Part shown: positions 34,781 through 43,769 of the stretch, piece after piece
Numbering within the stretch: the first letter of the stretch is position 1
How the letters are laid out: every line of letters starts with the position of its first letter
NCBI RefSeq assembly: GCF_023656515.1
Contig: NZ_JAMOFV010000006.1
Location: forward strand, 2,605,957 to 2,669,956
Source: Clostridium swellfunianum
Lineage (GTDB): Bacteria; Bacillota; Clostridia; Clostridiales; Clostridiaceae
DNA: 64,000 bases
Reading direction: 5' to 3'
The notes under the pieces: generated by a model
What the model was told of the DNA's origin: nothing
The model's database searches: none
What the model saw: the letters and a program-made list of their open reading frames with translations, nothing else
Translations under genes and position numbers: made by a program

Positions 34781-36523
34781 TTGAGTTTAGTTACTGTAAC
34801 AATAAATAATAGGCGGGTGCTAGTAGAAGAAGGTACCACAATACTAGAAGCAGCAAAGCTTTTAAATATAAAGATTCCTACTCTTTGTCACCTGAATTTA
34901 CATGATACTAAAATGGTTAATCAGACAGCTTCTTGCAGAGTTTGCATGGTCGAAGTTGATGGAAGAAGAAATCTTGCTCCAGCTTGCGCTACTCCAGTTT
35001 TTGATAAAATGGTAGTTAGAACTAACAGCATTCGTGCAATACACGCTAGAAGAACTGTTGTTGAACTTCTTTTATCTGACCACCCAAAAGACTGCCTAAT
35101 ATGTGAAAAAAACACAAACTGTGAACTACAAGCTCTAGCAGCCGATTTAGGGGTTCGTGAAATTCCTTATAAGGGGGAAATGTCAACTTATGAAATAGAC
35201 GATTCCAGTTACTCCATAGTAAGAAATCTTGATAAGTGTATACTTTGCAGACGATGCGAAACTATGTGCAATAAGGTTCAAACGGTAAATGTTTTATCAG
35301 GAATTGAAAGAGGCTTTCAAACAGTTGTTGCCCCTGCTTTCAACCTTCCGATGACTGATACTGCCTGCACCTTCTGCGGACAGTGTGTTGCTGTATGCCC
35401 AACCGCTGCCTTAACAGAAGTTAATAACGTTCCAAAGGTTTGGAGAGCTTTAAAGAACAAGGATAAGTATGTTGTAGTTCAAACAGCTCCAGCTGTTAGG
35501 GTTGCTCTCGGAGAAGAATTTGGTTTGGAGCCAGGAACAGTGGTAACAGGAAAAATGGCTTCTGCTTTGAGAAGCCTCGGCTTTGATAAGGTATTCGATA
35601 CCGACTTTGCAGCGGATTTAACCATTATGGAAGAGGCTTCAGAGTTTGTTCACAGACTTAAGCACGGCGGGAAGCTTCCAATACTAACAAGCTGTTGTCC
35701 AGGCTGGGTTAAATTCTTTGAGCATCAGTTCCCTGAACTTTTAGACATACCATCAACCTGTAAGTCTCCTCACGAAATGTTTGGAGCTATAACAAAGACA
35801 TATTTAGCACAAAAATTAGGTATTGATCCTAAAAATATAGTTGTAGTTTCAGTTATGCCTTGCCTTGCAAAGAAGTATGAAGCTGCAAGACCTGAACTTT
35901 CAAATGAAGGAAATCAAGACGTTGATATAGTTATAACTACAAGAGAGCTTGCTAAAATGCTTAAAGAAGCTGGAATAGATTTTAACTCCTTAGAGGATAG
36001 TGATTTCGATCATCCATTAGGAGAATCAACTGGAGCCTCTATAATATTTGGCGCAACAGGCGGAGTTTTGGAAGCTGCTCTTCGTACAGCTTACGAGTGG
36101 CTGACTGAAGAATCTCTTGAGAATGTAGAATTCCATGCGCTAAGAGGTTTAGACGGTGTCAAAGAGGCTTCAATAAAAATTAATGACATGGATGTTAATG
36201 TAGCTGTAGCTCACGGTCTTGGAAATGCAAGAAAGCTACTAGAGGCAATAAAATCTGGAGAAGCCAACTATCACGCAATAGAAATAATGGCATGCCCTGG
36301 TGGATGTATAGGGGGCGGTGGTCAACCTTATATCCATGGAGACGTTGAAATTCTAAAAAAACGTGCTGCTGGAATATATAATGAAGACAGAGGCAAGATT
36401 AAGAGAAAATCCCACGAAAATGAAGCTGTATTAAAGCTTTATGAGGAATTTTTAGGTGAACCTTATGGTGAAAAAGCTCATGAACTGCTTCACACCCATT
36501 ATATAAAAAGAGAGAAACTATAA
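34781..36523 (+). CDS. hydA: [FeFe] hydrogenase catalytic subunit HydA
   Basis: The ~580-residue protein has an N-terminal [2Fe-2S] ferredoxin domain (CHLNLHD, SCRVCMVEVDG), a His-ligated [4Fe-4S] motif (HPKDCLICEKNTNCELQ) and a 2[4Fe-4S] domain (CILCRRCETMC, CTFCGQCVAVCP). The H-cluster motifs are L1 TSCCPGWVKF, L2 MPCLAKKYEA and L3 MACPGGCIGGGGQP. It catalyses reversible H2 formation in the cytoplasm with HydBC. The start is probably TTG at 34781, six bases after AGAGGTG; GTG at 34772 lies inside that site. Confidence 0.96.
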   Translation: MSLVTVTINNRRVLVEEGTTILEAAKLLNIKIPTLCHLNLHDTKMVNQTASCRVCMVEVDGRRNLAPACATPVFDKMVVRTNSIRAIHARRTVVELLLSDHPKDCLICEKNTNCELQALAADLGVREIPYKGEMSTYEIDDSSYSIVRNLDKCILCRRCETMCNKVQTVNVLSGIERGFQTVVAPAFNLPMTDTACTFCGQCVAVCPTAALTEVNNVPKVWRALKNKDKYVVVQTAPAVRVALGEEFGLEPGTVVTGKMASALRSLGFDKVFDTDFAADLTIMEEASEFVHRLKHGGKLPILTSCCPGWVKFFEHQFPELLDIPSTCKSPHEMFGAITKTYLAQKLGIDPKNIVVVSVMPCLAKKYEAARPELSNEGNQDVDIVITTRELAKMLKEAGIDFNSLEDSDFDHPLGESTGASIIFGATGGVLEAALRTAYEWLTEESLENVEFHALRGLDGVKEASIKINDMDVNVAVAHGLGNARKLLEAIKSGEANYHAIEIMACPGGCIGGGGQPYIHGDVEILKKRAAGIYNEDRGKIKRKSHENEAVLKLYEEFLGEPYGEKAHELLHTHYIKREKL

Positions 36524-36530
36524 AATACTG

Positions 36531-36576
36531 TAATAAATTAAAGGATGAGGCTTCTGCTTCATCCTTTAATTTATTA
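36531..36576 (+). terminator. terminator of hydCBA
   Basis: The 18-bp stem TAATAAATTAAAGGATGA / TCATCCTTTAATTTATTA has a 10-nt loop. Confidence 0.9.
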
Positions 36577-36723
36577 CAAGTCCTGAAAATAATGGTATAT
36601 CTTATTATTTTAATTATATGTTAACATATATTACTTGTGGACTAGCATATGCTTCATACTGTAATATGGGCTTAGAACTTATACTTGTACCTAAAAATAT
36701 AACATATCATGCAGGAGGATTCT

Positions 36724-38103
36724 ATGAAGTTTTCCAAAAAAATTATTTCTGTGGCAGCTTTAGCAACCTTACTTATTCTAAGCTCAACTAATCATATTAA
36801 AAACACTTCTAATAGTAAAATAGTTGATACTAAAACAGTGACTTCAATAGCAGATAGTGTGAGCATAGCAAATGATAAGTCAAATTCTCAAAATAATGAA
36901 AGTAATTCAGTACCCTCCAATATAACTAGTAGTCCTATTGCAGCATCTGTTCCTAATCCTAACACTAAAATTGTTACTAGTGATAATTCCAATGCTACTA
37001 TCAATAAAAGTAGTAATAGCACAGCAATAAAAACTTCAAAAAACTCAGCCTCAACATCGGTCCCTAAAACAGAAACAAAATCTTCAGAAGCTTCTTCTAA
37101 AGCTCCAACTCCGCAGCCAGTACCAACTGAACCCAAACCTGCTCCTATAAGCAAGCCGTCCTCGGACAAGCTTATATTAGGTTATTCTGTAGATTGGAAC
37201 CAGAGTTCATTATCCTCTTTGACCGCTAATAGTTCATTAATAGACGAAGTTGCAACTCATACTTATATAGTAACTCATGAGGGAACTCTTACTGGCACTG
37301 CACCTGCTAGCCAAATTTCTTTTGCAAATAAAAATGGAATCAAGACTATAGCAGTAGTTAGAAATGAATTCAACTCGGAACTAGCACACGATGTACTAAC
37401 TATAGCTCCAGTAAGAGCTAATTTAATTAAAAACATCGAGGCCGCTTTAGCTGCAAATAATTATAAAGGAGTAAACATAGATTTTGAAATATTAAAGCCT
37501 GCCGACAGAGATGCTCTTAGCAATTTTATGAAAGAGCTATATACCACCCTTAAACCTAAAGGCTATATTGTATCAATAGCAGTTCAACCCAAAAGGTCAG
37601 ATTCTGAAACCTGGGTTAAAGCCTTTGATTATGCTACGCTTGGAGAATATTCCGATCAAGTTGTATTAATGACATACGATGAGCATTACCCAGGAGGAAC
37701 CCCAGGCCCCATAGCTTCAGAACAATGGGTACAACAAGTAGTTAACTACGCATCAAGTAAGATACCAAAAAATAAACTTCTTTTAGGACTTGCAGCCTAT
37801 GGTTATGATTGGACTGTTAAAGACGAAAAAACTATTTCAACAAAATCATTATCAATTCAATCTGCTTACAGCACAGCGTCAGCAAATGGAGCCAGCGTGT
37901 TATGGAATGATGTCGCAAAGGTTCCGTATTTCACCTATAATGATAGCAAAGGTAGCCATACTGTATATTTTGAGAATAATATGAGCATTGCATATAAGCT
38001 TAACATAGTTAACAACAGCAATTTAAAAGGCATTGCAATTTGGCGTCTTGGTCTTGAAGATTCAAGATATTGGACAACCATAAAGCAAAAACTTAATAAG
38101 TAG
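36724..38103 (+). CDS. secreted GH18-family glycoside hydrolase
   Basis: Signal peptide (MKFSKKIISVAALATLLILS), then a ~130-residue Ser/Asn/Thr/Pro linker, then a GH18 barrel from about residue 150 (LILGYSVDWNQSSL). The catalytic DxxDxE region is reduced to YKGVNIDFEIL, with Asp and Glu present. Later barrel motifs are VVLMTYDEHYPGG, LLLGLAAYGYDW and LKGIAIWRLGLED. Similar to YaaH/YdhD-type cell-wall hydrolases without LysM domains. It probably acts on peptidoglycan or chitin-like glycans outside the cell. Start ATG at 36724 after GCAGGAGG. The upstream gap (36577-36723) contains the palindrome ATATGTTAACATAT. Confidence 0.88.
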   Translation: MKFSKKIISVAALATLLILSSTNHIKNTSNSKIVDTKTVTSIADSVSIANDKSNSQNNESNSVPSNITSSPIAASVPNPNTKIVTSDNSNATINKSSNSTAIKTSKNSASTSVPKTETKSSEASSKAPTPQPVPTEPKPAPISKPSSDKLILGYSVDWNQSSLSSLTANSSLIDEVATHTYIVTHEGTLTGTAPASQISFANKNGIKTIAVVRNEFNSELAHDVLTIAPVRANLIKNIEAALAANNYKGVNIDFEILKPADRDALSNFMKELYTTLKPKGYIVSIAVQPKRSDSETWVKAFDYATLGEYSDQVVLMTYDEHYPGGTPGPIASEQWVQQVVNYASSKIPKNKLLLGLAAYGYDWTVKDEKTISTKSLSIQSAYSTASANGASVLWNDVAKVPYFTYNDSKGSHTVYFENNMSIAYKLNIVNNSNLKGIAIWRLGLEDSRYWTTIKQKLNK

Positions 38104-38108
38104 TATTG

Positions 38109-38138
38109 ACCCCAGGCAAACACGCCTGGGGTATTTTG
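38109..38138 (+). terminator. terminator of GH18 gene
   Basis: The stem ACCCCAGGC (38109-38117) / GCCTGGGGT (38124-38132) is followed by ATTTTGTT. Confidence 0.88.
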
Positions 38139-38293
38139 TTAACAAAATGTTTTCTATATAACTTATATGAATGGCAGTAATAATGTTATATAATTAACAT
38201 TGCATGCATATATTTTTATCATGCTTTTATATATTTTTATATTAAGTAACTATATAACAAACTATTTATACTTTTAAAAAAGGAGGTAGTAGT

Positions 38294-39139
38294 GTGAGTA
38301 ATGTAAAAATTTTTACAGACAGCACTAGTGATCTTACCCCAGAAATTATAGAAAATAATGATATATCTATTGTTCCTTTATATGTGAACTTTAACGAGAC
38401 AAGCTATATAGATGGTGTAACTATTACCACGCCTGAGCTTTATAAAAAGATTGAAAAACTAGGGATGCTTCCTAAAACTGCCGCAAATTCTCCTGCAAAC
38501 TTTTATAAAGCTTTTAAACCTTATATTGATGATGGACAAGATATTGTCTTCATAGGGCTTTCATCAGAACTATCCTCACATCTTCAAAATGCTAAACTTG
38601 CAGCAAGTGAATTTCCTGAAGGCAGGATACACATTGTTGATTCTTTAAACCTTTCAACAGGCATCGGTCTTTTAGTAATGAAAGCAGTAGATTTTAAAAA
38701 TCAGGGATTAGATGCTGCTGAAATAGCTGAAAAGGTTAAAGAATTAGTTCCAAAAGTTAAAACAGCCTTTGTTATAGATACCTTAGACTATTTGTATAAA
38801 GGAGGCCGCTGCTCTGCCCTTGCAAATTTTGTTGGTGGGGTTTTAAAAATTAGACCTGTAGTTAAAGTTGTAGATGGAAAGATGATCCTTGCTCAAAAAC
38901 TTATGGGTAAAAGAGAAAAATCTTTAAATACAATGCTTAACAATGTTATAAAGGAAAAAGATAGGATAGATACTGAAAGGATCATGGTAACTCATTCTAT
39001 AAGTAATGACGCAGAGTATTTAATAGAGGAGCTATCAAAAAATATTGAAGCTAAAGATATCATTGAAACTCAGGCAGGCTGCGTAATTTCAAGTCACTGC
39101 GGCCCAAATACTATAGGAATTCTATATATAGAAAAATAA
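38294..39139 (+). CDS. DegV family fatty-acid-binding protein
   Basis: The 281-residue EDD-fold protein has the DegV signature KIFTDSTSDLTPEII at the N-terminus, YKAFKPYIDDGQDIVFIGLS, VDSLNLSTGIGLLV and LYKGGRCSALANFVGGVLKIRPV. Family members bind a fatty acid; some (FakB) present it to the FakA kinase, which is not in this window. GTG start at 38294 after AGGAGG. Ends at a bidirectional terminator. Confidence 0.92.
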   Translation: MSNVKIFTDSTSDLTPEIIENNDISIVPLYVNFNETSYIDGVTITTPELYKKIEKLGMLPKTAANSPANFYKAFKPYIDDGQDIVFIGLSSELSSHLQNAKLAASEFPEGRIHIVDSLNLSTGIGLLVMKAVDFKNQGLDAAEIAEKVKELVPKVKTAFVIDTLDYLYKGGRCSALANFVGGVLKIRPVVKVVDGKMILAQKLMGKREKSLNTMLNNVIKEKDRIDTERIMVTHSISNDAEYLIEELSKNIEAKDIIETQAGCVISSHCGPNTIGILYIEK

Positions 39140-39144
39140 AATTT

Positions 39145-39189
39145 AGAACAAATAAAAAACCCTCTTCATGAGGATTTTTTATTTGTTCT
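39145..39189. terminator. bidirectional terminator
   Basis: The long stem AGAACAAATAAAAAACCCTC / GAGGATTTTTTATTTGTTCT (one mismatch) has loop TTCAT. It lies between the convergent DegV and MFS genes. Confidence 0.9.
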
Positions 39190-39208
39190 TATAATAATCA
39201 ATAGATGG

Positions 39209-40456
39209 CTATTCTTTATTGTTTTGCATTTCATAACCTCTAAGCCATCTCATAAACGCACTTGAAATAGAAGCCAAAATAAAACACATAATCCAAAGCT
39301 TTCTTGTACCATAAGCATCTATAAACCTTCCAAAAATCGATGGTCCAAAAGAAAATCCTACTCCTGTAATTAGTGGTATAACTGCATTGAATCTTCCTCT
39401 ATGATTTATAGGTGAATGGTTTGCTATATAAACTCCTGCATTTGTTGCCTCAAGTATCTCACCTAAGGTATAAATTACCGCTGCCACTATATACAAGAAA
39501 AAGCTATTTACGAAACCAAGCATTCCAAAACCTACTGCATAAAATAATGAAGCAAGCGCTACATTTATTACCGGTTTTATATTCATAGTTGCTTTAATTA
39601 TAAAGGTTGTACAAATAATGATGGTTATGCCATTTGTAGCCATTACAAACCCGAAGTATTTTGAACCTAAGTCACTGCCAAAAGCTTGTGTCATTTGAAT
39701 AGGAATTACAAAACCTATAGTCGAATATACAAAAGCATTTATTGTTTTGCCAACCAGAAATAAGGATAAAGACGGTCTTTTTATTAAAGCTATAAGAACA
39801 TTTGAATCCTCAGCAGACTCATCATCTTCTATAGATTTACTCTCTTCAATTTCTTCTCTGGTCGGAGCAGTATCTTCAATAAATAGAAATAACACTATCA
39901 AAGTTATAACTATAGAAACAGTATTTCCTAAAAATATTAAGCTCGTATGGTTTCTATACAAAAATCCTGCTATCATAGGACCTATAGAAAAACCTAAGTT
40001 TATTCCAAGATATAATAGAGAAAATGCCTGCTTTCTATTATGTTTATTAGTTAAATCTGTTACCATAGCAGAATTGGCTGGTTGCGCAGCGCTCATGAAG
40101 AATCCTGCTGTAATCAAAAGTCTTGGCACCCATATAGAATCTCCTAAAAACGCACAAGGTGCAAAACACAAAGCTGCAAAGCCTTGAAAAATCATAAATA
40201 ATTTTTTACGCCCAAAATTATCTGTAAGCTTACCTCCAATCAAAGAACCAGCAGCTTGCGCAAAAGCACTTATCATAAAATAATCTCCAGCTGCCTTTTT
40301 ACTAAACCCTATATGTTCAGTTAAAAATAAAGTTAAAAACGGATAAACAAAATTGCCCATGGCATTTACTACACGAACCATTGACAAAATATAGATAGAT
40401 TTTGGAAGGCCTGAATAAATATCTAGTTTATTAAAAGCCCTTTTAGTTAAATTCAT
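39209..40456 (-). CDS. MFS transporter
   Basis: The 415-residue, 12-segment major facilitator protein has the cytoplasmic loop motif GGKLTDNFGRKKLFMIFQG between segments 2 and 3. A long acidic central loop follows (EEIEESKSIEDDESAEDS), then a second half with HRGRFNAVIPL. It resembles multidrug/metabolite exporters of the DHA1 type, but the substrate is unknown. Start ATG at 40456 after AGGGGGGA. Single gene. Confidence 0.88.
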   Translation of the reverse strand: MNLTKRAFNKLDIYSGLPKSIYILSMVRVVNAMGNFVYPFLTLFLTEHIGFSKKAAGDYFMISAFAQAAGSLIGGKLTDNFGRKKLFMIFQGFAALCFAPCAFLGDSIWVPRLLITAGFFMSAAQPANSAMVTDLTNKHNRKQAFSLLYLGINLGFSIGPMIAGFLYRNHTSLIFLGNTVSIVITLIVLFLFIEDTAPTREEIEESKSIEDDESAEDSNVLIALIKRPSLSLFLVGKTINAFVYSTIGFVIPIQMTQAFGSDLGSKYFGFVMATNGITIIICTTFIIKATMNIKPVINVALASLFYAVGFGMLGFVNSFFLYIVAAVIYTLGEILEATNAGVYIANHSPINHRGRFNAVIPLITGVGFSFGPSIFGRFIDAYGTRKLWIMCFILASISSAFMRWLRGYEMQNNKE

Positions 40457-40588
40457 ATTAGTCCCCCTATAATACTTATTAACATCTAATTTTTATTTTC
40501 TTTCCCCTTTTTACGCTGCATTAGTAATTATTATTTTAATATATTAGCTTCTAAAACACCATGAAAACTTAAATAGATACTAAAATAA

Positions 40589-40649
40589 AAAGCTCGAGAG
40601 AAAAGAGAATTGTGTTTACTTTAAACACTATTTCTTCTACTCGAGCTTT
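40589..40649 (-). terminator. terminator of the BMC operon
   Basis: The 10-bp stem AAAGCTCGAG / CTCGAGCTTT has extended AGAA/TTCT pairing and is followed on the minus strand by TTTATTTTAG. It lies about 100 bp beyond the last BMC gene. No gene is seen in 40457-40746. Confidence 0.75.
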
Positions 40650-40746
40650 ATTATTTTTTGGAGGTGAGTATAAGCTTATTGTTTGTAACGCAAAAGAATA
40701 TATACCTAATTAGCTTATATACTACAAATAGAATTTATAAATCACT

Positions 40747-41481
40747 TTAAAATTCCTTACTTCTATAATCATGAGGGTCTATTCGCTTTAATACTTTCAA
40801 CTCTTCTTCAGTTGGAGGCTCAGTAAACTTTATCTCACTGTAGTTTACCTTAAACCCTGTATTTTCTATTACTTCCTCTAGAGAAGAAGTTGGATGAATG
40901 CTATCTAACCATAGCTGTCCATCTTTGAATTCAAATATACATAATGGGGTAACTATCTTATAAAGATTTCCTCTTGTAGTTACAAAATCAACCTTTTCCA
41001 CAAAAGTTCTCTTATCGTGCTTTGTTCTCCAAATTACAGCTTTTTTAGCTGTTGGAATAAGTACTGCACTTCCAGCACCGCCTGGGAGTCTTACCTTGGG
41101 CTTATTATAATTTCCTACTACAGAGGCATTTACATTTCCATTTACATCAAATTGGATTCCGCTTAGAAAAGCTACATCTAACTGACCTCTCATGGATAAG
41201 TCAAAGATTTCAGCTAGAGGAAAAATCGCCTCGCCAGTACTCCATAAATCAAAACCTGCTGAAGAGTAGTGTGCGTCTTTAATAACTTTGGGATTTACCC
41301 CGCCAGGAATATTTAGATGTACTAGATTTGGAGCATGAAGGTTCTTGGCTAAACTCATAGCAACCATAGGCATATGTGAAGATACTCCATGAAACACCTT
41401 TTCTCCATCCTTTAACAGTCTCGCCAAAGCACAAGTCATTATATCGCTTACTCTAAGGTTGTTCTTATGTGCTGTGTTCAT
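40747..41481 (-). CDS. CoA-transferase-like subunit B (GctB/IpdB type) lacking the catalytic Glu
   Basis: The 244-residue protein aligns with glutaconate CoA-transferase subunit B from VFHGVSSHMPMVAMSLAK through HPTSSLEEVIENTGF. At the position of the catalytic Glu (the ESG of GctB, after the APN/APD segment) it reads HLNIPGGVNP, so the nucleophilic Glu is replaced by Ile. Loss of this Glu is known in IpdAB-type proteins, which act as CoA-thioester hydrolases/lyases rather than transferases. The pair may therefore process an acyl-CoA made in the microcompartment, but the reaction is not predictable. Last gene of the BMC operon; its start is 1 bp after the subunit A stop codon. Confidence 0.82.
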   Translation of the reverse strand: MNTAHKNNLRVSDIMTCALARLLKDGEKVFHGVSSHMPMVAMSLAKNLHAPNLVHLNIPGGVNPKVIKDAHYSSAGFDLWSTGEAIFPLAEIFDLSMRGQLDVAFLSGIQFDVNGNVNASVVGNYNKPKVRLPGGAGSAVLIPTAKKAVIWRTKHDKRTFVEKVDFVTTRGNLYKIVTPLCIFEFKDGQLWLDSIHPTSSLEEVIENTGFKVNYSEIKFTEPPTEEELKVLKRIDPHDYRSKEF

Positions 41482-41482
41482 T

Positions 41483-42313
41483 TTAGTACCTCCTTCCTAT
41501 AGTTTTTCTATCTTTAGCTTCGTAAACTTTTAAATATTCCTCTAAGCCTTTTTCATCTTTCATAGCTATAAATTTATTTAAAACCGACTTATCAATATCA
41601 TATTTTTTAGGGCATGAGCACGGTGCAGCTCCATTTTGCACATGTACTACTGCTGATACTAGGAAATGTGGTATGTCAACAAACTCTGCATTCATAGCCA
41701 TCTTGCTCTCTGGAACTATTTGCTCCGTTGTAACAATAAGCTTCTTAGAAGCCCTGCTTATTAAAACATCATCAAACTTAGGACCATAAATTCTACAGTT
41801 TCCTTTAGCATCACATTCTTGAACATGTATTACTCCCACATCCGGATTAAGAGCTTTTACAAGCGTTATAGGCTCTCCGCTAAATGGGTCTTCAACTACT
41901 TTAAAATAATCATTGTATGCTAAAAGGTCACCATACATAAGTCCCTTTACAGCCATAAATGGAACTCCATAAGCCGCTGCTCTTAATGCGCTTATAACCG
42001 TATAACAAGCATGTTCATTAGCCTTAACTACTCCAGACTGAACAGCCTTTCTATAGTGGTTAGCCAAACCATACTCTGTCTCATAGCTTATAAATCCAGC
42101 ATCTACACTTTGCACGCAGCCTGCAGCACAAAGTATATCTACCTCGTGAGCTCCTGCAGTTTTAACTACCTTTAGCTCTTTTTTACCTTGTCTTATTAGT
42201 TCACGTGTATAAGCCATTGGTGCTCTATGAAGTACGTTTCCTCCAAAAGCTACCATATCTCCGTCTTTTACTATGCTGCCTGCTTCTTCTAATGTTATCA
42301 CTTTATCTATCAC
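41483..42313 (-). CDS. CoA-transferase-like subunit A (GctA type)
   Basis: The 276-residue protein has GctA-type features: VKDGDMVAFGGNVLHRAPMAY (oxyanion/CoA loop), FISYETEYGLANHYRKAVQSG, HVQECDAKGNCRIYGP and VTTEQIVP. A C-terminal segment with three Cys/Pro (GAAPCSCPKKYD) follows. It pairs with the subunit B encoded 1 bp downstream. Because B lacks the catalytic Glu, the complex may not be a classical transferase. 15 bp after the flavoprotein gene, within the BMC operon. Confidence 0.85.
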   Translation of the reverse strand: MIDKVITLEEAGSIVKDGDMVAFGGNVLHRAPMAYTRELIRQGKKELKVVKTAGAHEVDILCAAGCVQSVDAGFISYETEYGLANHYRKAVQSGVVKANEHACYTVISALRAAAYGVPFMAVKGLMYGDLLAYNDYFKVVEDPFSGEPITLVKALNPDVGVIHVQECDAKGNCRIYGPKFDDVLISRASKKLIVTTEQIVPESKMAMNAEFVDIPHFLVSAVVHVQNGAAPCSCPKKYDIDKSVLNKFIAMKDEKGLEEYLKVYEAKDRKTIGRRY

Positions 42314-42328
42314 TTATCTTCACCACCA

Positions 42329-43660
42329 TTATTTCGCTGCATTGCAAGCTATATGAACCGCATCCCATACACCTGCAAAAGGAGGTGCATAGCTTAAATC
42401 AACCATTCCTAAGTCTTCTGTTGTCATGTTATTATGAATAGCAATTGCAAACATATCTATTCTCAAAACAGCACCTTTTTTTCCAATAGCCTGTGCCCCA
42501 AGAATTCTATGCGTTCTTTCTTCGTAAATAAGCTTAATCCATATTGGAGTTGGATCTGGATAGTAGGCAGGATGATCATTTGCCTTTACAAATACTGTTT
42601 TATAATCTAAGCTTAAAGCTTTAGCTTCATTTTCTGATAATCCTGTTCTTCCTAGTTCATAGTCTAAAACCTTAATAGCAGCACTTCCTAGGGTTCCAAC
42701 ATATTTATTGTGCTTGCCCATTATGTTTTCTCCAGCTATTCTTCCACATTTATTAGCCGTTGTACCAAGAGGTATAAAGGAGTTCTCTTCTTTAACCTTA
42801 TGATAAACCTCTGCACAGTCCCCTGCAGAATATATATCCTGTATATTAGTTCTCATTTCCCTATCTATTATAACTGCACCATTTCTAGCTAAAGCTATTC
42901 CTGAGCCATTTAGAAAAGCTGTAGCTGGTCTTACCCCTATAGCTAGAACTACAAGATCTGCTTCATAAGTTCCTTTATCAGTTCTCACTGATGAAACGGC
43001 TTCATTTCCTAGTATTTCTTCTACCTTCTCACTTAAATTTAAGCTAATGCCTTCCTCAGCCATTCTCTTTTGAACCATATCTGTAAGTTCAGTGTCAAAT
43101 GGTCCAAGAACTCTTGGTGCAAGCTCCACTATTCTCACACTTTTTCCTGTGTGACATAGAGTTTCAGCGACTTCTACACCTATATAGCCTCCACCAACTA
43201 CCACAATGTTCTTTACGTGGGATTCTTCTACTGCCTTTTTAAGTATTAAACCATCTTCTAAGGTTTTTAAAACATAAACTCCCTTTAAATCCTTGCCTTT
43301 TAATGGTGGTACTACAGGAACTGTACCTGTAGATATCATAAGCTTATCATAGGAATCTATAAAAAGTTTTCCCTGTTCTAAATCTTTTACCATTACCTGC
43401 TTTTTTTCTGGTACTACTTTAACAATTTCATGTCTAAGATGAATTTTCATACCTGTCTTTTCAAACTCTTCTCTAGTTCTAGCTATCATCTTAGTGTAAT
43501 CGTCATTGATACCAGCCACATAGTATGGAAGACCACAAGCTCCATAGGAAAGGAATGAGCCTTTTTCATAAACTACTATTTCTGTATCCTTATTTACTCT
43601 TTTTATCTTCGAAGCTGCAGACATGCCTGCTGCCACCCCTCCAATAATTATAACCTTCAT
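42329..43660 (-). CDS. CoA-disulfide reductase / NADH oxidase-like flavoprotein
   Basis: The 443-residue pyridine nucleotide-disulfide oxidoreductase has FAD motif VIIIGGVAAGMSAASKI, the single redox Cys of the CoADR/Nox class in SYGACGLPYYV, NAD motif IVVVGGGYIGVEVAETL and FAD contact IYSAGDCAEVYH. The C-terminal dimerisation domain ends AGVWDAVHIACNAAK. It may reduce CoA disulfide or oxidise NADH. In a BMC operon with no alcohol dehydrogenase, it could regenerate NAD+ or CoA; this is inference. Start ATG at 43660 after GGCGGTG; the frame runs 15 codons further upstream without a site. Confidence 0.87.
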   Translation of the reverse strand: MKVIIIGGVAAGMSAASKIKRVNKDTEIVVYEKGSFLSYGACGLPYYVAGINDDYTKMIARTREEFEKTGMKIHLRHEIVKVVPEKKQVMVKDLEQGKLFIDSYDKLMISTGTVPVVPPLKGKDLKGVYVLKTLEDGLILKKAVEESHVKNIVVVGGGYIGVEVAETLCHTGKSVRIVELAPRVLGPFDTELTDMVQKRMAEEGISLNLSEKVEEILGNEAVSSVRTDKGTYEADLVVLAIGVRPATAFLNGSGIALARNGAVIIDREMRTNIQDIYSAGDCAEVYHKVKEENSFIPLGTTANKCGRIAGENIMGKHNKYVGTLGSAAIKVLDYELGRTGLSENEAKALSLDYKTVFVKANDHPAYYPDPTPIWIKLIYEERTHRILGAQAIGKKGAVLRIDMFAIAIHNNMTTEDLGMVDLSYAPPFAGVWDAVHIACNAAK

Positions 43661-43732
43661 AACTTCACCGCCTTGTACTATCTTGTTGCTGCTGCCAAAT
43701 ATCAAAATATAAATTTAACTTAACCGGGCAGG

Positions 43733-43764
43733 AATATATAAATATATAAATATATAAATATATA
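43733..43764. repeat. AATATATA x4 tandem repeat
   Basis: Four perfect tandem copies of an 8-bp unit in the intergenic gap between the binding-protein-like gene and the flavoprotein gene, inside the BMC operon. A slippage-prone AT microsatellite, which could alter spacing within the transcript. Confidence 0.8.
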
Positions 43765-43769
43765 AATAA

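Noticed and set aside
40747-42313. Ordinary butyrate/acetate CoA-transferase annotation
   Set aside because: The subunit B catalytic Glu motif is missing, so a straightforward transferase assignment is not supported.
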